DNA of 64,000 nucleotides, taken from contig NZ_OZ061549.1 of the NCBI RefSeq assembly GCF_964065165.1, positions 1,550,001 through 1,614,000 of the forward strand, in the 5' to 3' direction. Each line of letters opens with the position of its first letter. Position 1 is the stretch's first letter. The stretch comes from Levilactobacillus yonginensis (GTDB taxonomy: Bacteria > Bacillota > Bacilli > Lactobacillales > Lactobacillaceae). The notes under the pieces are model-generated. The model did no database searches and was not told where the DNA came from. It saw only the letters and a list, made by a program, of their open reading frames with translations. Of the stretch, positions 32,857 to 40,774 are shown piece after piece. A program made the position numbers and the translations under genes.

Positions 32857-32885
32857 TTGACAAAGCACAAGCCCCTCGTTATTAT
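32857..32885 (+). promoter_or_regulatory. Promoter of the T-box leader
   Basis: TTGACA (32857-32862), 17 bp, TATTAT (32880-32885). Transcription would begin about 25 bases before stem I. Confidence 0.8.
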
Positions 32886-32916
32886 TAGAGGCATATTAGA
32901 AATACACGAACGCATC

Positions 32917-33172
32917 ACCAGGAAGAGTAGCTGTTCACGCTAAGTCTAGAGACCACCGGTAGCTGAAAAGGTGGCTTACAACTGAGCAGCGAAGATGAGC
33001 CTGGTAGCTAACAGCTGGTGCAAGCCGGTTGTTCGACATGAAGCCCGTTACCGCTTCCGACTTTTGGCAACAGAAGTTACGGAGATGGTGGGCGCGAGTC
33101 CCCCATAAAACAAGGTGGCACCGCGAGTGAAATCGTCCTTATGTAGAGATTACATAAAGACGATTTTTATTT
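32917..33172 (+). promoter_or_regulatory. T-box riboswitch, probable tRNA-Met specificity
   Basis: Stem I runs from ACCAGG (32917) with GAAGAGTAG to CCTGGT (33000-33005). The 3' side of the specifier loop reads GCGAAGATGAGC; by analogy with the glyQS layout (GAA, one base, codon, A) the specifier is AUG at 32995-32997. The conserved T-box AAGGTGGCACCGCG is at 33112-33125, and the terminator AAATCGTC-TTATGTA/TACATAA-GACGATTT spans 33130-33166. Uncharged tRNA would favour the antiterminator and switch on the peptide-binding protein gene. GAU (Asp) is the less likely alternative reading. Confidence 0.92.
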
Positions 33173-33188
33173 TAGGAGATGTTTTGGG

Positions 33189-34832
33189 ATGAAGAAAAAG
33201 GGAACAGTTTTAGCAGTTGCAGCAGTTATTGGCTTAACGTTAGCTGGTTGTGGGAGTCAGTCTAGCAGTAGTAGTTCCACCGGCAAGTATGCCGCCAAGC
33301 AGGAGTTGAACTGGACGGAGTCTTCCGAACTCGCCTCCTCCGACCTGGCCCAAGCTACCGATACCCTAAGTTTCACGGTCTTGCAAAACACGCAGGAAGG
33401 TCTCTACCGCTTGAACAGTAAAGGCGTTCCCGCCAATGCCCTGGCCACAAGCACCAAGGTCACCAACGGCGGCAAGACCTACACTTTCAACCTACGCAAG
33501 GGTGCCAAGTGGTCCAACGGTGACACCGTGACCGCCAAGGATTTCGTTTATTCCTGGCAACGGACACTGGACCCCAAGACCGCTTCACAAGACGCTTTCT
33601 ACCTCTACCAAGTCAAGAATGCTGAAGCCGTCAACAAGGGAAAGAAGTCGCTCAGTGCTTTAGGTATCAAGGCCGATGGCAAATACAAGCTGACCGTACA
33701 ACTGACCAAACCCGTTTCCTACTTCAAAAAACTACTGGCTTGGCCGCTCTTCTACCCGTTGAATGAAAATGCCGTCAACAAGTTCGGCAAGAAGTACGGG
33801 ACCAGCTCCGCTACCACAGTCTACAACGGCCCATTCCGTTTGACCGAGTGGAACGGAACTGGTAAGTCCTGGACATTAGCTAAGAACAAGACCTACTGGG
33901 ACAAACAAGCCGTTCACTTGGATAAGATCAACGAGCAAGTGACCGAATCCACCACGACCAGTTACAACCTGTACAATGCCAAGAAGACCGATGAAACGCT
34001 CCTAAGTGGTCAACAGATCAAGAACAACAAGAACAGTAAGGATTTCGTTAAACGCCTCCCTACTGGTTCCCAACGGTTGGATCTAAACCAAAAGAAAGTA
34101 GCTGCCTTCAAGAACACCAATGTCCGCAAGGCTCTCTCCTTAGCCATTGACCGGAACCAATTGGTCAATGACGTTCTACAAGATGGCTCCATTGCCTCCA
34201 AGGGCTTCGTTCCAGCTGGCATGGGCAACAATCCTAAGACTGGTGAGGCTTTCAACAAGGAAGCCTACGTGAAATCTGGCGTTTCCTACAACTTGAAGCA
34301 AGCTAAGAGCCTGTTAGCCAAAGGCTTGAAACAAACCGGTGATAAGAAGCTTGACGTGACCCTGTCCGTTTCCGACACCGATACCAGCAAGCAAACCGCT
34401 GAATTCGTTCAAAGTTCCCTCGAAAAGTTACCAAACGTTAAAGTCACCATCAAGACCGTCCCTTACGTGCAATTGATTACCCAACAAAACAACGGAAACT
34501 ACGAACTGACCTTAGCCGGCTGGCAATCCGTTTTCGCCGACCCAATCAACTTCTTGGACGTCTTCGAAGCCAACTCCAGCTACAACACAACTGGTTGGAA
34601 GAATACCCAATTTGATAAACTCCTCGATGAAGCCGAAAACCAAGACGGCAACAAGCCAACAACGCGTTGGAACAAGTTGGTCAAGGCTGAAAAGGTGCTG
34701 ATCAACGACCAAGGAACGATTCCACTGTACCAAGCTGCTAAATCACAACTGTTACGCAGCAGCGTCAAGAGCATTGTGTACAACGGTGCCGGTGTCCCTT
34801 ACGATTTCAAGACGACCTACATCGCCAAGTAA
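33189..34832 (+). CDS. oppA: OppA-like oligopeptide ABC transporter substrate-binding lipoprotein
   Basis: A 547-residue family 5 solute-binding protein. The lipobox LTLAGCGS (Cys21) is followed by a Ser-rich spacer and the SBP-bac-5 fold, including FNLRKGAKWSNGDTVTAKDF, VYNGPFRLTEWN, NVRKALSLAIDRNQLVNDVL and AGWQSVFADPINFLDVF. It is anchored outside the membrane and delivers peptides to an Opp permease. No permease or ATPase gene is adjacent, so it must share one encoded elsewhere. A T-box upstream, probably reading tRNA-Met, means it is made when methionine is short. This suits a peptide-scavenging role in an amino-acid auxotroph. Confidence 0.9.
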   Translation: MKKKGTVLAVAAVIGLTLAGCGSQSSSSSSTGKYAAKQELNWTESSELASSDLAQATDTLSFTVLQNTQEGLYRLNSKGVPANALATSTKVTNGGKTYTFNLRKGAKWSNGDTVTAKDFVYSWQRTLDPKTASQDAFYLYQVKNAEAVNKGKKSLSALGIKADGKYKLTVQLTKPVSYFKKLLAWPLFYPLNENAVNKFGKKYGTSSATTVYNGPFRLTEWNGTGKSWTLAKNKTYWDKQAVHLDKINEQVTESTTTSYNLYNAKKTDETLLSGQQIKNNKNSKDFVKRLPTGSQRLDLNQKKVAAFKNTNVRKALSLAIDRNQLVNDVLQDGSIASKGFVPAGMGNNPKTGEAFNKEAYVKSGVSYNLKQAKSLLAKGLKQTGDKKLDVTLSVSDTDTSKQTAEFVQSSLEKLPNVKVTIKTVPYVQLITQQNNGNYELTLAGWQSVFADPINFLDVFEANSSYNTTGWKNTQFDKLLDEAENQDGNKPTTRWNKLVKAEKVLINDQGTIPLYQAAKSQLLRSSVKSIVYNGAGVPYDFKTTYIAK

Positions 34833-34904
34833 TCGCCGACCGCTACCAAACGATTCGACTCAGTCCCTAACTCCCCCTCTTGTATAAACGTATTAATATA
34901 GAAG

Positions 34905-34956
34905 AAACAGGTTCCAACTAGCGTTTGAAGTGCGCGTAGTTGGAACCTGTTTTTTT
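34905..34956 (+). terminator. Terminator of oppA-like gene
   Basis: AAACAGGTTCCAACTA / TAGTTGGAACCTGTTT, 16-bp stem followed by T7. Confidence 0.9.
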
Positions 34957-34995
34957 AGTTTGTATTGGTTTAAAAATCGAAGGGAAAGTTGGTGA

Positions 34996-35186
34996 ATGGC
35001 CGCCTCCGGTTGCCAGGGCAGGGGCCTGCTGTGGGGACCGCCTGCAGCCAAAGTACGGGCTTCCGGCTCGACTTGAAGCCCCGCTAAAACCCCTGCGGGT
35101 CTCCAAGCTCGTCCCGTGTTATCTGACCAAAAAACCGGTCAGATAACACCGACACGGCCGGCCCCCGCCCTGGCAACCTCCGGCTA
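34996..35186. repeat. Family A structured element, copy 4
   Basis: The ends GGTTGCCAGGGCAGGGGCC (35008-35026) and GGCCCCCGCCCTGGCAACC-type sequence (about 35160-35179) are inverted repeats with one mismatch. The central hairpin pairs CGACTTGAAGCCCCGC with GCGGGTCTCCAAGCTCG. A third hairpin is perfect over 13 bp: GTGTTATCTGACC (35116-35128) and its complement (35137-35149). Shared blocks with copy 3 show common origin, while paired arms differ between copies. Confidence 0.8.
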
Positions 35187-35281
35187 CGATAGATCAACAA
35201 TCTTACACGGATCAGCAGGTTATAGACGTTATAACTGGTTCGTTTGCGAAAGCTAGGTTACGCTAACTCAACAACAGTAGG

Positions 35282-35556
35282 CGTAGGTAGTTATTGCCCA
35301 CCGAAGTGGCTTGAGTGGTTTTTTCTTACTCGTATAAGTCCGCAGCGTAAAATTCTTGGTCAAGGATAATTTGACCACGCCGTAATAACGCCAATCATTC
35401 TCGTCTTTTCCTAAATAACCGTACTAACTTCCCTTGAGGTTACTAGGCAGTTTGACCCTTTTTGCTGGCCGGCCTGAACGGGGGTCGTGGTCCCAACTAG
35501 AAATAAACCGACGCTGACAATCCCTAAGATTACCCCTTTAAGTCCTGTTTTGATCT
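35282..35556 (-). pseudogene. Dead paralog of the exported WYGY-family genes
   Basis: The minus strand encodes a signal peptide (KTGLKGVILGIVSVGLFLVG ending TPVQAG, 35460-35550). After a one-base shift in an A5 run (35459-35463) it encodes KRVKLPSNLKGS-stop-YGYLGKDENDWRYYGVVKLS. This aligns with LPTQYQGTWYGYISSEK of the next genes, and the stop (TAG at 35424-35426) replaces the Trp of the WYGY motif. The start region is also damaged. It is a fourth, decayed member of the tandem family, truncated at its C-terminus. Confidence 0.7.
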
Positions 35557-35568
35557 CACATTCGCCCC

Positions 35569-36066
35569 CTAATTAAAGTAGTTATCTGGTCCCCATGAAT
35601 GGGTGCGTAGCGGTCGTCTAAAGGCATAGGTGTTGTCCCCCTCTGCCCGAAGCCAGAGCGCTGTCGTCTTTTTACCATTGACCTTGACCTGTTTCTGCCG
35701 CAACGTTGGCAAAGCTGAACCGGCAAACTTAACCGCATTGGCCCGTAAAACGTAGCGCTCATGACCCTTTTGGTTAACCTTCTTCGTGATAGCTAGTGGC
35801 AGAACCAAACTGTATTGCCACTTCTGGTGAGTTAAATTCTGGTTCGACGAAAACATATCGGCAACCGTGAGCCGAATATTGGTAATCGTCATCTTATCGA
35901 CTTCATAGTAAGTTTTACCATGTTGTTTCGTCCTACCAACGTACCCGTACCACACACCCTGATAACTTACCGGTAACTTTGTCGATTGGCTAGCCGCCTG
36001 TGCTGGTACGCTACTGGCCGAGGCTAGTCCAAATACAGCTAACCCTAAGAGCATCAATTTTTTCAT
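35569..36066 (-). CDS. Exported WYGY-family protein 1
   Basis: A 165-residue protein with a signal peptide (MKKLMLLGLAVFGLASASSV, cleavage after AQA near 24). The mature part begins KLPVSYQGVWYGYVGRTK, has a central basic beta-rich region and ends RRPLRTHSWGPDNYFN. It is the last of three tandem paralogs that share the Y-Q-G-x-W-Y-G-Y start, a V-NGK/Q turn and the closing R-x-PLRTHxWG. The plan suggests a small secreted beta-barrel or lipocalin-like fold. No function is known. Confidence 0.75.
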   Translation of the reverse strand: MKKLMLLGLAVFGLASASSVPAQAASQSTKLPVSYQGVWYGYVGRTKQHGKTYYEVDKMTITNIRLTVADMFSSNQNLTHQKWQYSLVLPLAITKKVNQKGHERYVLRANAVKFAGSALPTLRQKQVKVNGKKTTALWLRAEGDNTYAFRRPLRTHSWGPDNYFN

Positions 36067-36081
36067 GATTAGGTATCCTCC

Positions 36082-36588
36082 CTAGACATCCGTTGGCGCA
36101 AAATCTTCAAAATCCCAACCCCAAGCGTGCGTCCGTAACGGCTTCCGGAAGGCATAGAGGTTATCTGGTTGTGCCGTCAGCTTCAGTGCCCGCAGCCGTT
36201 GACCATTGACCTTAACCGTGACCAATCGCATGTGATTGATGTCGTCAGCGAATCCCGCCGTGGAAATAGTGTAGTACGTTTGATGGTGTTTGTTGACCTT
36301 TTTGCCATAACTTGTCAGCGTGTGTTCTTCCCACTGCCAGTCCAGTTGACTGAGGTCACTGTGGGTCGTTTTCAAGTATGCGTAGTCGAATCGATTACGG
36401 GTAAAGCCTACCTTGACCACGTTGTACGTCCGCACGTGATCCACCTTTTCTGAACACACGTACCCGTACCAAGTTCCCTGATAACGCTTAGGTAACTGAC
36501 TCTTCGCCTGAGCAGTGACCCCACCGGCCAATAACGTGAGTCCCAGACTGACCAGGACCACTAAAATATGTCGTTTCACTTGTCTCAT
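36082..36588 (-). CDS. Exported WYGY-family protein 2
   Basis: The start is set at the ATG at 36588; a GTG at 36594 is also possible (GAGAGGG upstream serves either). About 168 residues: signal peptide with hydrophobic core ILVVLVSLGLTLLAGGV and AQA cleavage, then LPKRYQGTWYGYVCSEK, a Thr/His-rich middle and the family end FRKPLRTHAWGWDFEDF. It is one of three tandem paralogs with gaps of only 16-17 bases, so they are probably one operon. A lone Cys in VCSEK is unusual for an exported protein. The function is unknown. Confidence 0.75.
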   Translation of the reverse strand: MRQVKRHILVVLVSLGLTLLAGGVTAQAKSQLPKRYQGTWYGYVCSEKVDHVRTYNVVKVGFTRNRFDYAYLKTTHSDLSQLDWQWEEHTLTSYGKKVNKHHQTYYTISTAGFADDINHMRLVTVKVNGQRLRALKLTAQPDNLYAFRKPLRTHAWGWDFEDFAPTDV

Positions 36589-36610
36589 CCCCACTCACAC
36601 CCTCTCCGTA

Positions 36611-37111
36611 TCACTCATAAATATCAAACGAATCTTCGTACTCTTCACCCCAGGCGTGACTACGGATCGGCTGACGAAAGAGGTAGAGGTTCTCGTACCC
36701 CACGTTCAAGATAAGCGCCGTCCGGGTACTACCCACACCCTTAACGCTACCCAAACGAATCTTCCCCAGCGCATCCTCATCGGTACGCGTGGTGAAGATC
36801 CGATAAGTCTGACGACCTTTCCGATCAGTCTTGGCGCGGTATGATACCTTCGCTGAAGCTCCCCAGGTCCACTTTAAATTCTTAAACCGAGGGTTAGTCG
36901 TGTTTTGATAGTCGTAACTAATGTGATTGGACTTAATCGTCACCTGATTGAAGTAATACCGCCGAACGTGGTGACTCTTTTCCGAACTAATATAGCCGTA
37001 CCAAGTCCCCTGATACTGCGTTGGTAGCGTATCAGCCTGAGCCGGAACTGTTAACAATACGCCGCTTAAAACGACGCCTGCCAAACCAAACAGCAATCTC
37101 TTAACGTTCAT
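36611..37111 (-). CDS. Exported WYGY-family protein 3
   Basis: A 166-residue protein with a signal peptide (LLFGLAGVVLSGVLLTV, cleavage after AQA), mature start LPTQYQGTWYGYISSEK and end FRQPIRSHAWGEEYEDSF. It is first in the direction of transcription among three tandem paralogs and shares most with the second member (SSEKSHHVRRYY versus CSEKVDHVRTYN). A ribosome site GGGGA is seen 6 bases before the ATG. The 222-base upstream region holds only AT-rich promoter-like sequence and the terminator of the neighbouring operon. Confidence 0.75.
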   Translation of the reverse strand: MNVKRLLFGLAGVVLSGVLLTVPAQADTLPTQYQGTWYGYISSEKSHHVRRYYFNQVTIKSNHISYDYQNTTNPRFKNLKWTWGASAKVSYRAKTDRKGRQTYRIFTTRTDEDALGKIRLGSVKGVGSTRTALILNVGYENLYLFRQPIRSHAWGEEYEDSFDIYE

Positions 37112-37283
37112 CCGCTTCCCCTGCTTTCCGAAACAATTGTTGATTAAACTAACTAAATTAAATATAGTTCAACATTGTTAATAAGACAAGGCGTTTTTGT
37201 TTTCCAAGGATAAAGTCTGTCTTGATGCGAATATAGTTGTAAATTCGGTGTTTCTCAACTCCTTCAGTCTGTCCAAAGTAGGC

Positions 37284-37320
37284 ACAAAAAAGCGCTGTGA
37301 ATGACTCATCCACAACGCTG
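37284..37320 (-). terminator. Terminator of the purine salvage operon
   Basis: On the minus strand AGCGTTGTG / CACAGCGCT with one mismatch, followed by T6. Confidence 0.8.
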
Positions 37321-37333
37321 GCATACTCATTTT

Positions 37334-37876
37334 CTATAAAGGAAATAATGGTAGTTTTGCTAAATACTGGATGTCAGTACGGTCGGCCGCAGCCCCTTCG
37401 GCCAGCACTGCTACCTGTCCAACCACCGTGGCCCCAGCCTTTTCAATTAGGGCCTGTGCGGCGGCTAAGGAACCCCCACTGCTGATAACATCGTCGACAA
37501 TCACGACGCGTTGATTGATCAAACGGTCAGCATCGACCCCGTCTAATACCAATTCTTGGGGCGCACTGGTCGTAATGGCCGTCACCGGTACCTTCAATGG
37601 CGCTCGCATATAATCCTTCTCTGACTTCCGCAAAACAATGAACTGCGGGTGTTTCGTCACCCGACTCAGTTCCTGAGCCAGTGGGATTCCCTTACTTTCC
37701 ATTGTAACCAAATAATCAAAGTCAGCTGGCACCTGCTCAGCCAAAGCCCGAGCAGCATAGTCCGTCAGTTCAGCGTCACCCAACAACACAAACGAGGCAA
37801 TAGCCACTTTGTCACTGATTGGAACAATCGGTAACTGTCGCGTTAACGGCCCCACTTTTAGTTCATACGTTTCCAT
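37334..37876 (-). CDS. Purine phosphoribosyltransferase (Apt/Xpt-like)
   Basis: A 180-residue type I phosphoribosyltransferase. The PRPP loop is RVVIVDDVISSGGSLAAAQA; the earlier VTMESKGIPLAQELSR and FIVLRKSEKDYM are the Apt-type substrate and PPi regions. The adenine/xanthine group of enzymes turns a free base plus PRPP into a nucleotide. It follows a base permease gene by 6 bases, with the permease stop inside its ribosome site, so uptake and salvage are coupled. Adenine versus xanthine/guanine cannot be decided from sequence alone. Confidence 0.8.
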   Translation of the reverse strand: METYELKVGPLTRQLPIVPISDKVAIASFVLLGDAELTDYAARALAEQVPADFDYLVTMESKGIPLAQELSRVTKHPQFIVLRKSEKDYMRAPLKVPVTAITTSAPQELVLDGVDADRLINQRVVIVDDVISSGGSLAAAQALIEKAGATVVGQVAVLAEGAAADRTDIQYLAKLPLFPL

Positions 37877-37882
37877 ACGCTC

Positions 37883-38959
37883 CTAGACCCCCAGTCCGAT
37901 GAGTGGCAGAATAAGCTTCAACGCGGCTCCCGACAACAAACCAGCAAACGGATCAGCCACTGCCGTCACTACGAGGGTGATGGCTGCGACAGTCCCGTCC
38001 GCACCATGCAGAGCCGCGGTCGCATTCTCCGGAAAAATCACAACGGTGCCCAAAATAAACAGGAACCCCGCAATGGACGCACTTGGCACGTATTTCCCTA
38101 ACTTGGGTAACCAGCCAACCGCTAAAATAGCCGCCATGATCAACATCATCATGATTCCGGCAACGACTGGTTCCGGCGCACTGGCCGTCGCGGAGATAAT
38201 CGCCTCCACCGGTGCCCCACCTAATAGACTGGTTCCCATATCCGCCAACGCCTGCGTTCCCGTTAACAAGTTCAGGTCGACCGGATTGGGTTTCTGCCCC
38301 GTCATTTGACCGGTAATCAGGCCGTACGAAATGTTAGCCCCAATGTTCAGACAAGCCAGACTCAATGCTCCCCGAACGACCCGCAAACTGATGGTTGGCT
38401 TCGTGAAAATGAAACGCCGTGCTGTCACATGCTCCGGCAAATCAGCGCGGTAATGCTCGATAAATACCGCCGCCAAACTGGAACCGACGACGGAAATCAC
38501 GATGGTCCATACCAGGTCCTTGGTTACCAGGTAAGTGATAGCGGCCAGACCAACTGATAACCAGCCAGTCAATCGTTCATCCTTTGCCATACCCAACGCA
38601 ATCTTGGCGAGCATGATACCGACACCGGCCATCATTCCTGCCATAATATTATTCCCCAAGACCGCAACAATCTTAGTCAGCGTTCCCGTGACCCCAATCA
38701 GTAACATGATGATTGAGCCACCCAAAATAATGGACGTTCGCTCACGTAGGTTTCGACCCAATTTACCAGTCAGTGCTAACGACTCCGCCTGAAACGACAG
38801 CGGTGCCACGGCGCCGAAAGCCCCGTTGACCGCGGAAGCAAAAATAAAAGAAAACATGGTCGGAAAAATGGCAAATCCCAACGACATGGCCATGATTCCC
38901 TGTGGAATACCGTTTAAAACAACACCGATGGCTGCTAACAGATCAGCTAACCAATGCAT
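37883..38959 (-). CDS. NCS2-type purine/pyrimidine permease
   Basis: A 358-residue membrane protein with about 11-12 helices, shorter than usual NCS2 carriers. Features: PQGIMAMSLGFAIFPTMFSF near the N-terminus, APLSFQAESLALTG, NNIMAGMMAGVGIMLAKIAL, and the Gly/Pro-rich LGGAPVEAIISATASAPEP, the re-entrant carboxylate region of NCS2-like proteins. It is coupled to the phosphoribosyltransferase gene. A xanthine/guanine/uracil-type substrate is expected. The upstream region contains CGAA boxes like PurR sites. Confidence 0.7.
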   Translation of the reverse strand: MHWLADLLAAIGVVLNGIPQGIMAMSLGFAIFPTMFSFIFASAVNGAFGAVAPLSFQAESLALTGKLGRNLRERTSIILGGSIIMLLIGVTGTLTKIVAVLGNNIMAGMMAGVGIMLAKIALGMAKDERLTGWLSVGLAAITYLVTKDLVWTIVISVVGSSLAAVFIEHYRADLPEHVTARRFIFTKPTISLRVVRGALSLACLNIGANISYGLITGQMTGQKPNPVDLNLLTGTQALADMGTSLLGGAPVEAIISATASAPEPVVAGIMMMLIMAAILAVGWLPKLGKYVPSASIAGFLFILGTVVIFPENATAALHGADGTVAAITLVVTAVADPFAGLLSGAALKLILPLIGLGV

Positions 38960-39016
38960 ATCCGTTCCCCCCTATGTGTCCACTGCTGTGCCAGTTACTA
39001 TGTCCATAACCTCAGC

Positions 39017-39047
39017 CAGCCTCCGACTATCTTCAGAGGCTGGCAAC
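39017..39047 (-). promoter_or_regulatory. Leader hairpin of the permease transcript
   Basis: GCCAGCCTC / GAGGCTGGC, 9-bp perfect stem, about 60-90 bases before the permease ATG. No T run follows, so it is not an intrinsic terminator. It does not match a purine riboswitch. Confidence 0.4.
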
Positions 39048-39113
39048 TGCTAAATTCGTATTTATTGCTAATAATACGTGATTTACGGGTGGCTGTCTAT
39101 CTATTTCACTTAT

Positions 39114-39158
39114 ATTTACGAACTATTTATATGAAATTCTTAATTAAATTCGTATATA
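39114..39158 (-). promoter_or_regulatory. PurBox-like sites before the purine permease operon
   Basis: ATTTACGAACTAT (39114-39126, plus strand) and TTATATACGAATTTA (39145-39159, minus strand) resemble the PurR box AWWWCCGAACWWT in inverted orientation. The centres are about 30 bp apart, wider than the B. subtilis spacing, so the match is tentative. Confidence 0.4.
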
Positions 39159-39170
39159 ATTTAGTCACAA

Positions 39171-39202
39171 AAAAATGTCACCCAACATTGGTCGGGTGAC
39201 AT
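39171..39202 (-). terminator. Terminator of the 39.2 kb gene
   Basis: ATGTCACCC / GGGTGACAT with T7 on the minus strand. Confidence 0.85.
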
Positions 39203-39209
39203 CATAAAT

Positions 39210-39899
39210 TCAATCCTGATTAGTTGTGGTTGCTAAACGTTGCCGTTCGATAACCGCCAAACGAATAAGTTGCCAGGAGGCTGGTAGGCGCAAAGCACTC
39301 ACTTGTTGGTGGTTCAACGCCAAGACTTCATGAACCAGACGACGGCTACGTTGCCCACAACTCTCTGGTTCTTGAAATTTAGCCACAGCTATTGGTTCTC
39401 GTAACTGTCGCAGCAGACGCCGGAGAACTAGCATTCCTTGCGGTTGAAGCAACTGATGTGCGGTCAACTTAGTTTGCCATAACCAACAGAAAGCTTGCTG
39501 AGCTACCGCCAACGCATCGAGGGAATCCGGGGCAACCGTTAGTCCAATCAACGCGGCTGCCGTGCTCACAAGGTCCGCGTGACTCAACGCCGCAACATCC
39601 AGTAACAAGTACCAGCTTGCCTGCGTCAGAGCATCCCCCGGTCCTTCATTTGCTAGTGTCATTTGGGAAAGGAGGCGGTCAAACGGCGTTCGTTCCAGTC
39701 TTTGGATTACAGCTTCCAAAGTTGCCTGTGGCACAATTTCCATCAGGTCCTCATCGTCATCCAACACCAGCAAATCTCGCTGATCATTTGCCACTAAGGC
39801 CCGCACACTATCAGTTGACTCCGATGACCATCGCAACTCTGGCACAAAGTCTGCACCATGTACCTGTACGTTATACTGTTTCACACCGCTCGCCCCCAT
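39210..39899 (-). CDS. Protein of unknown function, helical, Leu/Ala-rich
   Basis: A 229-residue frame starting at ATG 39899; an in-frame GTG at 39884 has the better ribosome site (GGGGGCGA), so the true product may be five residues shorter. It has no signal peptide or membrane helix. The N-terminal 60 residues are acidic with VLDDDEDLMEIVPQ; the rest is predicted helical with many Leu, Ala and Gln (LLLDVAALSHADLVSTAAAL, VLRRLLRQLREPIAVAKF). It is divergent from the MerR gene. No family is recognised; a regulatory or adaptor role cannot be shown. Confidence 0.6.
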   Translation of the reverse strand: MGASGVKQYNVQVHGADFVPELRWSSESTDSVRALVANDQRDLLVLDDDEDLMEIVPQATLEAVIQRLERTPFDRLLSQMTLANEGPGDALTQASWYLLLDVAALSHADLVSTAAALIGLTVAPDSLDALAVAQQAFCWLWQTKLTAHQLLQPQGMLVLRRLLRQLREPIAVAKFQEPESCGQRSRRLVHEVLALNHQQVSALRLPASWQLIRLAVIERQRLATTTNQD

Positions 39900-40071
39900 T
39901 TCTTCATTGAGTGTACCGCATTAGGGCGGGTAGAAGGCAACCAATTTATCTACATAATCCCGCTATTTTAACATTTAAAAGTATAAATTATTGCAGTTTA
40001 ATTCATGAACGCGTAAGATGATTGGTATTACTTAGAGTTAGTCGAACACTAACCGTTTAGGAGGAGACCTG

Positions 40072-40494
40072 ATGTCTTACACTATCCATGAAGTCGCCCA
40101 AAAGATGGGAATTTCTACTTATAGTATCCGTTATTACCACGATCACGGCATGTTACCTTACGTACAACGTGACGAAAACAACAACCGGATCTTCAATGAC
40201 GTTGACCTTGAATGGCTGAACATCATTGTTTGCTTCCGCAAGACCGGGATGCCAGTGGAACGTATCCAACACTACTTGGACCTCGTCCAGGAAGGTGAAG
40301 CCACCGTTGCCGAGCGCTACGAAATGGTCAAGGCACAGCAAGAACGCACCTTAACTGAGATTGATGAACTCAAGAAGCACCTGGAAACCATCAACTACAA
40401 GGTTGACCACTACGCTGCTATCGTTGAGAATCACGAATCAGACTCTTTTGTTCCATCTAATATTCGCAATCAAACATTAAACCACTCTTCCTAA
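40072..40494 (+). CDS. MerR-family regulator
   Basis: A 140-residue regulator. The winged helix is YTIHEVAQKMGISTYSIRYY then DHGMLPYVQRDENNNRIF, followed by the coiled-coil dimer helix (about 75-120, ERYEMVKAQQERTLTEIDELKKHLETI). There is no metal-binding cysteine in the C-terminal part, so a small-molecule or stress sensor such as the YyaN/AdhR group is more likely than a metal sensor. It has its own terminator. Possible targets are itself, the divergent unknown gene, or the MFS gene 280 bases downstream. Confidence 0.85.
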   Translation: MSYTIHEVAQKMGISTYSIRYYHDHGMLPYVQRDENNNRIFNDVDLEWLNIIVCFRKTGMPVERIQHYLDLVQEGEATVAERYEMVKAQQERTLTEIDELKKHLETINYKVDHYAAIVENHESDSFVPSNIRNQTLNHSS

Positions 40495-40542
40495 GATCTA
40501 TCGATTTTTACTAACATCAAGCAACTAGAATCAACCCCAATG

Positions 40543-40582
40543 AAAGTCACCCATAACCTCAACGTTATTGGTGACTTTTTTG
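40543..40582 (+). terminator. Terminator of merR
   Basis: AAAGTCACC...ATAAC/GTTAT...GGTGACTTT with a T run. Confidence 0.85.
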
Positions 40583-40774
40583 GTATCAATCTGGCTAGTA
40601 ATGCGAGTATTCCCATCCTAAATTCGCTTTGGTTGGCTAGTCGAATAGTCGACAACTAACGGCCACGGTCGGGCTATTTTTTACAATTCATTTCTCTTGC
40701 ACCCCCTTTACTAATTTGTTAATATAATAAGCCTGTGTGGGTATTAAGTTTATTTTTATAAGGGAGGCCTGACC

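Noticed and set aside
34940..35146. Plus-strand frame of 68 codons after the oppA-like gene
   Set aside because: It runs through a terminator and a family A repeat and has no ribosome site.
39017..39047. Purine riboswitch before the permease
   Set aside because: The hairpin lacks the conserved purine aptamer loops; only a simple stem is seen.
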